This document shows, in pieces, positions 47,590-57,769 of a stretch of DNA of 64,000 nt (positions are counted from its first letter, which is position 1; every line of letters starts with the position of its first letter). The translations under genes were made by a program, and so were the position numbers. This DNA is from Reticulitermes speratus (Eukaryota; Arthropoda; Insecta; Blattodea; Rhinotermitidae). A model generated the notes under the pieces. It was not told where the DNA came from. It saw nothing but the letters and a program-made list of their open reading frames with translations, and did no database searches. Location of the stretch: positions 38,243,644 through 38,307,643 of the forward strand of contig JAJKFL010000013.1 of the NCBI GenBank assembly GCA_021186555.1. Direction: 5' to 3'.

Positions 47590-47930
47590 TGAAAAGCTGA
47601 TAGTTCCTCAGAAAGTCAAGAAATATCCCACATTTTATAGAACGCGAAGATTTATTACCAAGTACACAAGAGCGCGCCATTTGTCCCCGTGGTAGCCAGA
47701 TTAATTCAGTCCACGCCCCCATTCTATTTCTTGAAAATCCACTTTAATATTTTTATCCCATCTATGGCTAGGTCTTCTAAGTGTTCTCTTTCCCTCAGGT
47801 TTCCCAGCCAAAACCATTTACTCACCTCTTCTCTCCCCCAAAACCTGCCATATTCCCTGCCCGTTTCATTATTATTGATTTGATCACCCGAATAGTATTT
47901 GGTGAGGATCACAGATCATGAGGCTTCTCA
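47590..47930 (-). pseudogene. LINE relic, antisense 3' coding fragment
   Basis: On the plus strand: CACATTTTATAGAACGCG, TTATTACC, then CCACTTTAATATTTTTATCC and TAGGTCTTCTAAGTG. Inverted, these correspond to the reverse-transcriptase C-terminus and 3' end of the LINE at 49985. The frame is broken. Confidence 0.65.
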
Positions 47931-48018
47931 TTAGCAGTGATGCTATTAAGGATTATACCTACAGTACTATATTTAAATTCGTAATTTCCATCAATATGCT
48001 CCTAGATTTTGACCAACT

Positions 48019-48172
48019 GAATATTTCCTGGCGGGTAAAGGCGTCCGGTGCGTAGGGCTGACAACCTTACCACATTCATGTGTCGATTGTCTAGAAATCT
48101 GGGAGCCTCAACCTCCTGGAACCCTAACGGCCTGTCCAGGCCTGTAATGTGATTGATTTACCTTTTTGGAAT
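48019..48172 (+). mobile_element. SINE fragment, 5'-truncated (family of 12080)
   Basis: Only the 3' half is present: AATATTTCCTGGCGGGTAAAG, CTGACAACCTTACCAC and GGCCTGTAATGTGATTG, with the TTTACCTTTTT end. Confidence 0.82.
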
Positions 48173-48427
48173 ACGTAAAAAGAAGTCTAGAATATTCGGG
48201 CCGCGGCCATGTGCGGAAAGTTTAATGTTACAAACAGATAGAACACAAGCAATTTAAATGCAGGTCTGTGTTTGTGTTCTATCGCTGTAATAGTCTAAAT
48301 TTTACACGCGTTCTCCAGCGATTCGTTTGTTATTTAAATCAAAGTGAAATCTATATATATATTCGCTCTGTCGCATAATGCTGTTTTAAGTTTTATAAAT
48401 GAAACTGCATCAATACCATGTCCATGT

Positions 48428-48704
48428 TATAAGTTTTAAAACTTTCGCGGCGACATGATTCAATATAGTCTTCTCGGGCGCACAGCCGCGTCAATTCGTT
48501 TGAATACAACGTTTCGGGGACTAGCTCCGTCCCCATCCTCAGGCAAAACATACAACTCGTCTGTCCCGTGTTTTTTTACCTGCCGCGGCAGGGAGAATCA
48601 GACCGGTTTTGTAGTGCCCAAACAGTTAAGTTGGTTGCTAGTCCCCGAAACGTTGTATTCAAACGAATTGACGCGGCTGTGCGCCCGAGAAGACTATATT
48701 GAAT
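48428..48704. mobile_element. Hairpin element with 11-bp target duplication (copy 2 of pair)
   Basis: It shares arms, core and box with 40888-41161, and the core is in the same orientation. The extension (TAAGTTTTAAAACTTTCGCG, then GCGACATG) is on the left here but on the right in copy 1. CATGTCCATGT repeats at 48417-48427 and 48705-48715. Confidence 0.92.
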
Positions 48705-48719
48705 CATGTCCATGTATTT

Positions 48720-49980
48720 TACTCTGTAATAATATGTACATAATTTCATTAATTATTTTTATGGTGCATAATGACATATTTGCTGCAACGTAACTTTGAC
48801 GGAGAACATGTTTAATTTATGGTACCTGTCAGCCTTTATGTCGCATATAACCTTTTAAAGTACTGGTAGTCTCTGTTTGTACTACTTTCCCATTCAGAAA
48901 TTCTGCATTTTATTCACACAGTGCAATTATGCATTTATTGTAATATACACACACAATTTTTCTAGACAAAGTTAAGCTATTTTTTCTTTAAAATAGGGGC
49001 GCAGTGTGTTTTATGTGAGTTAGGAATTTATTTTTGTATATTATTCAGATAAATTACAGACTGCAGAGGGATAAACTGGTGGAATGGTTTATCTGAATTG
49101 GGACATTGCACCACTACACTATGCAAAAATATAATGCTGTTAAAGGATAACTTTTTGAATCGAGATTCCTTTACTTGATATTTTGTCTACGACTCGCATA
49201 ATTTACATTTACAATAGACAATGAAGTTTACAAACACCCTGTATATTTCTATAGGTTACGGTAAACTCTAGTACGAAGAAGGGAGCCAAAAACTGCTAGT
49301 AATCGATAGTTCACGCACAGTGTCATGGGAGATGCTTTGTTCAATAGTAAACAATAAAACGTCGCAATACCCTGCAACATGCAGCGGTGCCAACTTCTTA
49401 GAAGTATGAACTGCAATAATCAACAACTTGCCATGAACATACACAAACAAAAGAAAGTATTTTTTTTATCTTGATTAATATATGAATGACCCTAATCAGT
49501 TAAAGAATTTAAGTGATCATGTGTACACATCATAATTCTAGAGAGTTGGCTTCTTATTAAAGAGACACTCTGATGTTTTGCAGCATATAATGCAGCGATA
49601 TTGAGACATTCATTCCCATTATCGTAGATTTGAAATCTCAGTTATGTTGTTTCAAATATTAATGTACTAAACTGTTACCAGGATGCATACACGGCGCGTA
49701 TCGTTGTAGGTTTCGCATTTGTGTGATCCTGAGTTCAAATTTTGACCCCAAAACCGGTTGCTCTGACGCTTATCCTTCGTTTTCTTTATTAAATCTAACT
49801 TCCTGACACGTCCTTAAAGAGGGCTACGAACTCTTTCTTCCACATCCTTTCTAATTTTATATTTATTAATATTCCAATCACTGAAAGTTATAGGTGACAG
49901 CGTCAGTAGAAAAACCAATAAATAAATAAATAAAATGTAGGCTGTCTGGCAGAACGGAAGAACAAAAGAAAGTGTTTAGG
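48720..49980. other. No recognisable feature
   Basis: AT-rich non-coding DNA. An (AATA)n run lies at about 49916-49935, just before the LINE fragment. Confidence 0.5.
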
Positions 49981-49984
49981 TTTT

Positions 49985-50700
49985 CACAGCGTTTTTGTTG
50001 CAATTCGTATCTTCAGGCAAGTTAGGCCGTATAATTCCATTCAGGAAGAAATTAAGAACAGATTGAAGTCGGGGAATCCTTGTTATCATTCGGTGCAGGA
50101 TCTTGTGTCTTACAGTTTGCTATCCAAAAATACAAAGATTAAGATATACAGAACTATAATTTTGCCTGTTGTTTTGTATGGGTGTGAAACTTGGTCTCTC
50201 ACACTGAGGGAGGAACATAGGCTGAGGGTGTTCGAGAATAGGGTGCTGAGGAGGATATCTGGGCCTGAGAGTGACGACATAACAGGGGAGTAGAGAAGTC
50301 TACCTAACGAGGAACTTAATGATCTGTACTCTCACCAAATATTATTCGGGTGATCAAATCAAGAATGAGGTGGGCGGGGCATGTAGCACGTATGGGTGAG
50401 GGGAGAGGTGCATACAGGATTTTGGTGGGGAGACCTGAGGGAAGGAGACCACTTGGAAGACCCAGGTGTATATGGGAAGATAATATTAAAATGGATCTTC
50501 AAGAAGTGGGATGGGGGGCATGGACTGGATTGATATGGCTCAGGATAGGGACAGGTGGAGGACTCTTGTGAGTGCGGTAATAAACCTTCGGATTCCTTAA
50601 AACGCGGGGAGTTTCTTCACTAGATGACGACCTGTTAGCTTCTCAAGAAGGACTCTGCTCCATGGAGTTAGTTAATTAGTTAGTTAGTTAGTTAGTTACC
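49985..50700 (+). pseudogene. LINE fragment, reverse-transcriptase C-terminus and 3' end
   Basis: A sense copy of a LINE family different from 28082. Frame one (50063-50293) contains IYRTIILPVVLYGCETWSL, a conserved segment after the RT core. After a stop and frameshift, the second frame (50350-50571) has [28 protein letters not shown] and [14 protein letters not shown] further shift follows. The copy ends in a (GTTA)n tail at about 50668-50697, which is typical of LINEs with a short tandem-repeat 3' end. Broken and 5'-truncated. Confidence 0.88.
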
Positions 50701-50934
50701 TGCGTTTCTACGATTTTAGCGCCATCTGAGACAAGTTACCTAAGAAGTGTGGCATCTTGAACAAATTGAAACTGAAGACTGAGGTGCTGTGATACTTCAA
50801 ACCTTCTTTAACTACTTAAAAATCCGTACGGAATAACGTCCATGAAGAACAATATTCGTGTGCAGCTTAAAACGGAAGACAACTGAACAGAATGTTGGAT
50901 GTCCGGCAAACTTACAGGTAAAGTACTTGTAGGG

Positions 50935-51172
50935 TATACAGAATAGCTTAGTTGCTGTAGTATGGGTAAGTAGACTACGGACTAGATAATGTGGAATTGG
51001 GGGTTCTGTTCCTGGCAAGGGCAAGAAACTTTTTTTCTTTCCCAATTCGTGCAGATGGCTCTGGGGTCCGCTAAGCTTCCAGCTTAAATCGTACAGCGGC
51101 AGGGCTGTGAAGCTAAACACTCATCTCCACCCAAGTCCGAGATTAGGAACGCGTGAAGCTGTAACTCTACAG
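50935..51172 (+). mobile_element. SINE relic (family of 8161)
   Basis: ACAGAATAGCTTAGTTGCTG is a decayed head. GGCAAGGGCAAGAAACTT, CTCATCTCCACCCAAGTCCG and GCGTGAAGCTGTAACTC follow in the family order. Confidence 0.6.
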
Positions 51173-51806
51173 CAGCGGTTCCCAACCTTTTATATGTGTG
51201 ACCCTAAAGTAGCAAATGGTATGTGACCCGCAACGCTACCGTGGAGACGGCAATAGTCAGTGATATTCACTGTAAATGAACTAATATTAATGCCTCGTCT
51301 TGAACACTACAGAACATTGCCACTTATTTTAAAAAATATGAAATTTTTAATGTTACTTGTCAAAGCCACTATTTTGGGGACAGTATTAAATACACAAAAC
51401 ATTCAAGAAACAAATATGTTTTAAATAACTCATACATGTGATGATGGTTAGACAACTCATTTGCTTGTAAATAGAAACTTGTGAAATATTGGACATATGG
51501 AACGTTACATAAAATTAACAGAAAAATAATGTTAAAAATTTAGTGACTGAAAAATTTAACATTTGTTATTTATTTTAAATAGAGCTTATTATATTACTGA
51601 CATTGAAGTTAATGCAAAAATTAAAAGGGAATAAATTTAATATGTGCTAGACATATGGATACTTCGCATAAAATTTTGAACAAAAACTTTTTGCAGTACC
51701 AATTATAATTCATAATTTCCGAGTTCTCCATAAAACCCTCTCGCGACCCTAAGTCAGACTCCCCGCGACCCTGGTTTGGGTCGCGACCTGAGGTTTGGGA
51801 CCACTG
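51173..51806. mobile_element. hAT-like non-autonomous element
   Basis: The left end CAGCGGTTCCCAACCTTTT and right end GGTTTGGGACCACTG are imperfect inverted repeats (CAGNGGTNCCCAANC). The interior is AT-rich without coding capacity, with GACCCGC/GCGACCC subterminal motifs on both sides. The ends are typical of hAT elements. The 8-bp flanks do not match, so age or rearrangement has erased the target duplication. Confidence 0.75.
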
Positions 51807-51809
51807 GTG

Positions 51810-52935
51810 TGTGAGAAGGAATCACACACAGACTGGACAAGAAGGAAGCAGCGTCAGAATTTCGGGCTTGCACCGGACAACAATTCAACTTTTGGTCGCG
51901 TCGATTAGAATTCCCTGTTTTGCTGTTCCGCTATTTATCATCATCAGGCTTGCTGTACTGGGTGGGCTTCATATACACATCTGTTAAGGGAAAGGTCTGG
52001 GGGTGTCGACCCTGGGGTCAGGTCCGCCTTGTCCCTCCTTCCAGACACCTTGTAGCACCCATGCGGCTCCTTTGCCTCGTCGAAATGATGAAGAGGGCCC
52101 CCTCCCCTATTCTTTCCATTCATTCCAGACTCTTTTTATCGTTTATTCTGTCGAGTGAAGAGTGTTTTTGTATCGGTGCTATGATTTTCAGTTTTGCGTC
52201 GTGAAATGGAATTGTACTAAATTTAAGGCGGAAGGGACATGTAGAATACATAGGGACTTGAGAAAGACAGATACAAAACTAGTGTAAAACTGCATAGGGA
52301 TGTACTAAGTGAAGAAGAAAGGGTAATACACCGAGTCCTTGTTTACGCCTGTTTATTTTACGCCTTTCTGCTTTAAAGCCTCTTGTCAATTTACACCACT
52401 TCTTAATTTGCACTCTCTCATTTTCTGTTTAACGCTCTGTGGCTGCTTTATTTGCATTTATTTAAGTCCTTTTTTTTTTTGCAGGAGTGTCCTTTTTTTA
52501 TTTACGCCTACATTTTCAGGAACAGAACTATGGTGGAAAATAAGAGCTGGTTGTATTACAAGTGTAATTGAAGACATGTACGAGACTTCGTTCCGCTCAT
52601 GAATGTATCCGTTTTTTATTTTTTAAGAAATTGAGAATTACTGTCTTCAAGACTTGGGTTTCGTATGGCGCAGTCTTCAAGATGTGCAGGCAGTCATCCT
52701 AAACCATTTAGTACATGAAGCTATAACTCTGTTGTCACACTGATCAGAAATCTTGGTTCATGACGTCATAACGATTACAATAGCCGGCCGACACGGGTCT
52801 CTAACCTCGAAAATATTTTGGGCGTCTTGTCAGGCTTACTTCTTAAGAGAGGTGGCCTGAGACTTGTAATCGGATCACAGTACCTGCTACACACGTCCAT
52901 CGCACTCTGGCACCTGTGACACCGCGTCTTACCCC
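51810..52935. other. No recognisable feature
   Basis: Short frames at 51920 and 52339 have no recognisable domain. Confidence 0.45.
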
Positions 52936-52940
52936 CTAAA

Positions 52941-53142
52941 GCATGGTCCTCCAATCTTTTTATGGCAAACGGCCACACCCCTTATTGTGGGCTGGTTCGC
53001 GGGCTGAATGAGGAAAAATAACTGTAAATGGTATACGTAACCGCCTAAATTATGGTGTAGTATCTATAGTATATACACAATTGACAAATGTGGCCGCGGG
53101 CCGCCTAATACAACTTCGCGGGTTGGACACCCATGGCCTAAG
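52941..53142. mobile_element. Short hAT-like MITE
   Basis: The left end CATGGTCCTCCAATC and the inverted right end (GGTTGGACACCCATG in forward reading) match imperfectly. ACGGCCACA and TGTGGCCGCGGGCCGC are subterminal. It is about 200 bp with no open frame of note. A similar GCCCGCGGGCCGC stretch occurs near 59620. Confidence 0.5.
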
Positions 53143-53454
53143 GCTACAACATGGCAGCAATATTTTATTTTATTTTATTACTCAGTTTAATTTATCTCCC
53201 CGTCTGTTCTTCATAACACTAAAAATTGAGATAATTTTATACGTTTTTTATAATTGTAAATTTATTTATTTATTTGCGCTTTAATTAGTGACACGATCAG
53301 TAGCTCATATTGTGTATTATCGAATGATAGACTGATGAATGGAGAATCGGTGGCGATCCACAAATTTCAGATCGTTATTCGCACAGTGCATCTTTATTGA
53401 GTTATTGTCAAAAATAATGCGCGATTTAATGCTTAACAAAAGTCGTTACAAGAT

Positions 53455-53520
53455 CATTTCAGCTCCGACATGTTTCGATGGCGGCTGCCACCATCGTCAG
53501 GGACAGTTTTTACACTGCAA
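53455..53520 (-). repeat. Isolated hairpin box (single arm)
   Basis: Minus strand: CTGACGATGGTGGC, 1-2 nt, GCCGCCATC and GAAACATGTCGG. The stem is long and strong. No partner arm lies nearby. Confidence 0.6.
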
Positions 53521-53524
53521 GCTG

Positions 53525-53995
53525 GAACACCGCTGGTATAAAGCAAAGTCCGTCTTGTTATGCACACGCTGCAAAAGTCCGCTGTACTCCATCCACATAA
53601 AGCACAGCAGACACTAGGTACGTTTTGGTGTTGAGATTAACGAGCGGCGTGAAAGATTGTGCCCACGCTGCAAAAGTCAACACCACAATGCACCTATAAA
53701 CATTTATATCTACATTTATATTTTAATGTTACATAAAGATTATTTCGGCTTTTACAACTTGTGAAATCTCATAAATTCAAAATATGTATATATATATATA
53801 TATATATGCATTTTATTTTGAGTTTTAAAGTCACGTATTTAAATGCCTGAAACGGCCAGTACGACTGAAAGATGTAGCATATATTGACGAAACTAATACA
53901 ACTTTGTTCTTGTTGACGGCAGCACGTACGTCAGTTTTAATATGATAAACTGCTACGGTATGAATTGCACAAAAATTGCTACGTTACTCTCTTAC
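53525..53995. other. Non-coding; (AT)n at about 53786-53806
   Basis: TGCCTGAAACGGCCAGTACG near 53844 resembles a remnant of a hairpin-type box. Nothing else is recognised. Confidence 0.4.
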
Positions 53996-54002
53996 GTTGA
54001 GA

Positions 54003-54424
54003 AATCATGTTTCACACTCATATAATCATGTTTCACACTCATATAATCATGTTTCATACACATATAATCATGTTTCACACACATATAATCTTGTTTCACA
54101 CACATATAATCATGTTTCACACACATATAATCATGTTTCACACTCATATAATCATGTTTCACACACATATAATCACGTTTCACACACATATAATCATGTT
54201 TCACACTCATATAATCATGTTTCACACTCATATAATCATGTTTCACACTCATATAATCATATTTCACACACATATAATCATGTTTCACACTATAATCATG
54301 TTTCACACTCATATAATCATATTTCACACTCATATAATCATGTTTCACACACATATAATCATATTTTACACTCATATAATCATGTTTCACACTCATATAA
54401 TCATGTTTCACACTCATATAAAAG
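54003..54424. repeat. 21-bp minisatellite, about 20 copies
   Basis: The unit ATCATGTTTCACACTCATATA repeats about 20 times with small variation (CTCATA/CACATA, CATG/CACG), and one copy is shortened by 3 bases at about 54281-54298. As 21 is a multiple of three, several frames stay open on both strands (140-167 codons) with 7-residue repeats. These are by-products, not proteins I can support. Confidence 0.95.
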
Positions 54425-54429
54425 AATAG

Positions 54430-55675
54430 GTACATTGAAGTCTTCATGCGGGAGGCAGAAGATATTTTGCTCTGAATAGCAACATTGATTTCCGAAATTT
54501 AGTGGCCGCACTCTTCCCTGCATTTAACTGTTACTTGTTGACTGTCGTTCTGAAATACAAGAACTTTGTAATATTTTCCAATCGTATATGCCTCGTAACT
54601 AATCTTTCCCTGCATTTCGTTTGTACTGCATGGCGATAGTTTCCTTATTCCTACCTTCATTTCTAGCACGGATTTAATGACTCAATTTCGGTTTATTCTT
54701 TCCGTGTTTTGTACTCAACACGCAACGCTGTTCCTTTTCACTATAAATTCAGGTGAACAATTGGGCCCTTTATAATGCGTGATTCTAGAGGCGTTTGTAA
54801 TATTTTATGCTGGAAGTTGATGATTGAATTTTGCCTCATTATTTTGATTTAGTTGACGGAATTTAGTCATTAAAACGCCCACATGATTTGCTGGTGTGTT
54901 TTTTTTTTTGACCGCCCAGTAGCTGGGTTAATTTGAAGCATCACAGCCTTCATTCTTGTTGCATACAGATTATTGATAAAATGCATGATGCTAGAGGAAT
55001 TTCACACCTACTTCTCTTATTATTCTGCCCGAAACGGATGAAGGTGATGGAAATGATTTATCTGTAAAAGTATATATAAATCTTTCATCATCAAAGTAAA
55101 AATGAATTGTGTTATTCCTCAAGATTACGTTAAGAACCGGAGGAAAGGTAGCTGCTTAAAGGCACTTCTCTTTGTTATGTCTTATATAAGCCATCCCACC
55201 TAAATGCCTCCTGGGTAAAAATTACATCTATGGCCTACCATCTACTTAACTCCATCACCGCTCTACAATCCACAGTTACAGCTTGAGCCAAAATCTTTTT
55301 TAAAATACTTTTTTTTCTGTCATCTCGCATCTACAGTGGCGGTCCGTTGGATGTCTTTTAAATTATGATTGATTAACCGTTTAAAGTCGTGGTAAATATA
55401 TGTACCAACTGATGTAACTTTAAAGATTTCTGCATTTTACCAAACAGTGCCCTCTACAGATGATATAGCATTGAGATAAACGTCGGACTACATAGGGTTA
55501 AAAAAACTTTATATAAAATGGCCCTTCTTGAGAAGATGATAGTGGCTTTACTGATCAAGGAATGCCTCCGCTGTTTATGAAACCTGAAGACTTGTTAGTT
55601 TCATTTACAATCCGCCACTGTTCCTTATAATAAGCCACATAATTCCAGTCACTAAACTTACCCTTTTTATTTAAG
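54430..55675. other. No recognisable feature
   Basis: AT-rich non-coding DNA. No coding signal or named repeat. Confidence 0.5.
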
Positions 55676-55679
55676 GTAA

Positions 55680-55694
55680 ATAATAATAATAATA

Positions 55695-55729
<35 letters not shown>
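55680..55729. repeat. (AAT)n(ATT)n microsatellite palindrome
   Basis: About five AAT units are followed by about eleven ATT units, forming a self-complementary trinucleotide run. Confidence 0.9.
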
Positions 55730-55730
<1 letters not shown>

Positions 55731-55884
55731 CCGTCTACAGTTTATCTCTTAAGTGATATCTTCCATTTAGGATTTTCAAGCAACATTTTTTATTTGTAAG
55801 CTATAATTCTTAGAAAATGGTGTAACATGCGCAACATCACTGATGTGTATTTGGACTTTTTCCATCGTCACTGAGTATACAAAC

Positions 55885-55930
55885 ACGACGTTTCGAAAGC
55901 AGACTGCTTTCGTCTTCAGGTGAAGTTTGT
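55885..55930 (-). repeat. Isolated hairpin box (single arm)
   Basis: Minus strand: CTGAAGACGAAAGCAG, a short loop, TGCTTTC and GAAACGTCGTG. The stem is seven or more pairs. The base after CTGAAGA is C, not T as in the other copies. Confidence 0.6.
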
Positions 55931-56084
55931 TATGTATTCCAGTTATCTCCCCTGCGCACTACATGCTCCGTCTCTTCATTCTTCTTTGATACGATCAGTC
56001 TAATAACATTCAGTAAATAGCCTGATGCTACTTATGTAACTGTTCATTACACAAATTTCTCAGCCTCATATTTCTTTCTTCAGT

Positions 56085-56230
56085 GGGTACCGGGAGCTCT
56101 TTCCCTGGAGGAAAGACGGCTGGGGGTTAAAGCTGACCACACACTTCCATCTAGTATTGTGGTTAAGAATAAGTGAAGTTATACCTCCACTCCCTCATGT
56201 ATCTTTGTAGAGTGGGCTAGGACTATCTTC
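56085..56230 (+). mobile_element. SINE fragment (family of 8161)
   Basis: GTGGGTACCGGGAGCTCTTTCC, ACACTTCCATCTAGTATTG and AAGTTATACCTCCACTCCC correspond to the 3' half of the family. The tRNA head is missing. Confidence 0.6.
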
Positions 56231-56239
56231 CTTCTACCT

Positions 56240-56755
56240 GTTTCTTCTCTGTTTGGGCTCCACGTATTCTTTCTGCCATAAAGATATACGATGACGTCAC
56301 CAACGTGCCACAGCATCAGTGAGTATAAAGGGCGCAGAAGGAAAACTCCAGGAGTTCTACACCCCTCCAGGGCCCAAGGTTTTCAGGTTAGTGGTTAATT
56401 ACAGAATGCATTGTTTGCAGTTCGTTTCAGGGTCTTTATTTTTACATCTGGGGCAAGAATCTGACAGGAGACTCACGTCCATATATCATATATGCCTTAA
56501 TGATGTGTTAAGGCATAGAAATTTGCCATTATCGCTTACCATTTTAACATTTTTATTTAAGAACACATCTTAAATGTCATCGAAATTTGGGTTCAGGCCT
56601 ACTGCTTTACAATAAACAAAATATTACGCGTTGTAGATGGAATAGCATGAAGAGCATACAGAAATTTTAGAAGAAAGCGTGGTTGTTCCTAACTTCCAAA
56701 CTGTCAATGTCTTGTACAGAGAAAGGTAGGAAAAATCAATAAATCAAATAATTTA
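56240..56755. other. No recognisable feature
   Basis: Non-coding DNA. The 84-codon frame at 56319 has no recognisable motif. Confidence 0.45.
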
Positions 56756-56769
56756 ATAACTCCATCGAG

Positions 56770-57000
56770 CAATGTCCTTTTTTGAGAAGCTAACGGTGCC
56801 TAAGTTAGTCAAGAAATTCCCCACATTTAATAGAACGCGAAAGTTCATTACAGCATTTAAAAGAACTTGCCGCCTGTCCCTATCCTGAGTCAGATCAATC
56901 CAGTCCATGTCCCGCATTCAACTTCTTGAAGATTCATTTTAATATTATTTTCCCATCTACGCCTACGCTTTCCAAGTCAACATATATAGCCTACTCAAGA
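56770..57000 (-). pseudogene. LINE relic, antisense 3' coding fragment
   Basis: Plus-strand TTTTGAGAAGCTAACGG, CACATTTAATAGAACGCG, TCCTGAGTCAGATCAATCC and AGATTCATTTTAATATTATT match, inverted, the sense LINE at 50460-50650 in order. It is truncated near 57000. Confidence 0.7.
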
Positions 57001-57136
57001 TTAATTTATATATGACATGTTAAACTCGTTCGTACGTATGGGCCACAATGTGTTAATTATCTGATTTTCGTTGCAAGATTTTAAGAATAAATAGAGAATC
57101 ATTAATAATATAAAAATACCACGATACTGCAAACAA

Positions 57137-57430
57137 AGGTAAAAAAGGTAAAGTTTTTCCCTGTCCACACCATAAACGCATATAGGGACAGTAGGGGTAT
57201 CGGTCCACTCATTCTTAACCTCTGCACTAGATGGTAGTGAATGGGTAACTTCACGCCCCTGCCGCTTTGCCTCCGAGACAGAACCCTGATACCCCATGAA
57301 TAGGAAGCTGGGTGGTCTCCAGTGCCGGTTTGGACCGTTTGGATAAGAGAAAAATCTGTAACCGCTACCGGGGATCGAACCCAGAACCTTCCGGCCCGTA
57401 GTGTATCGATAAACCGACTTCGCTACCTCA
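57137..57430 (-). mobile_element. tRNA-derived SINE (family of 8161)
   Basis: Minus strand: GAGGTAGCGAAGTCGG (A box) and GGGTTCGATCCCCGG (B box). It then has the family body, including ACTACCATCTAGTGCAGAGG, and an end in AAACTTTACCTTTTTTACC. The target duplication was not resolved. Confidence 0.85.
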
Positions 57431-57490
57431 AATAAAATAATCTCTTGTTATTTCCAAATATGAATTTTAAAAATCTAAATTAGTTTATCC

Positions 57491-57754
57491 GCCGATCCCA
57501 GTGGCCGCGCGGTCTAAGGCGTGGGTCTTCGGCCGCTCGCTTACTGGGATTGCGGGTTCGAATCCCACCGGAGGCATGGATGTCTGTCTCTTGTGAGTGT
57601 TGTGTGTTGTCAGGTAGAGGTCTCTGCGACGAGCTGGTCCCTCGTCCAGAGGAGTCCTACCGACTCTGGTGTGTCTCAAATGTGTGTGACCATGAAACCT
57701 CGAAGAAAGAGGAGGCCCAGGCCCATATAGGGCTGTCGAGCCATACAAAAAAAA
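57491..57754 (+). mobile_element. tRNA-derived SINE, third family, 10-bp target duplication
   Basis: The head CAGTGGCCGCGCGGTCTAAG leads to B box GGGTTCGAATCCC. The body has GTTGTGTGTTGTCAGGTAGAG, and the end reads AGGCCCATATAGGGCTGTCG before an A-rich tail. TAGTTTATCC repeats at 57481-57490 and 57755-57764. It looks younger than the copy at 13194. Confidence 0.92.
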
Positions 57755-57769
57755 TAGTTTATCCAGTCG

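Noticed and set aside
53976-54479. Three open frames of 140-167 codons over the 21-bp array
   Set aside because: All are products of a tandem unit divisible by three; there is no start context, domain or non-repeat portion of note.
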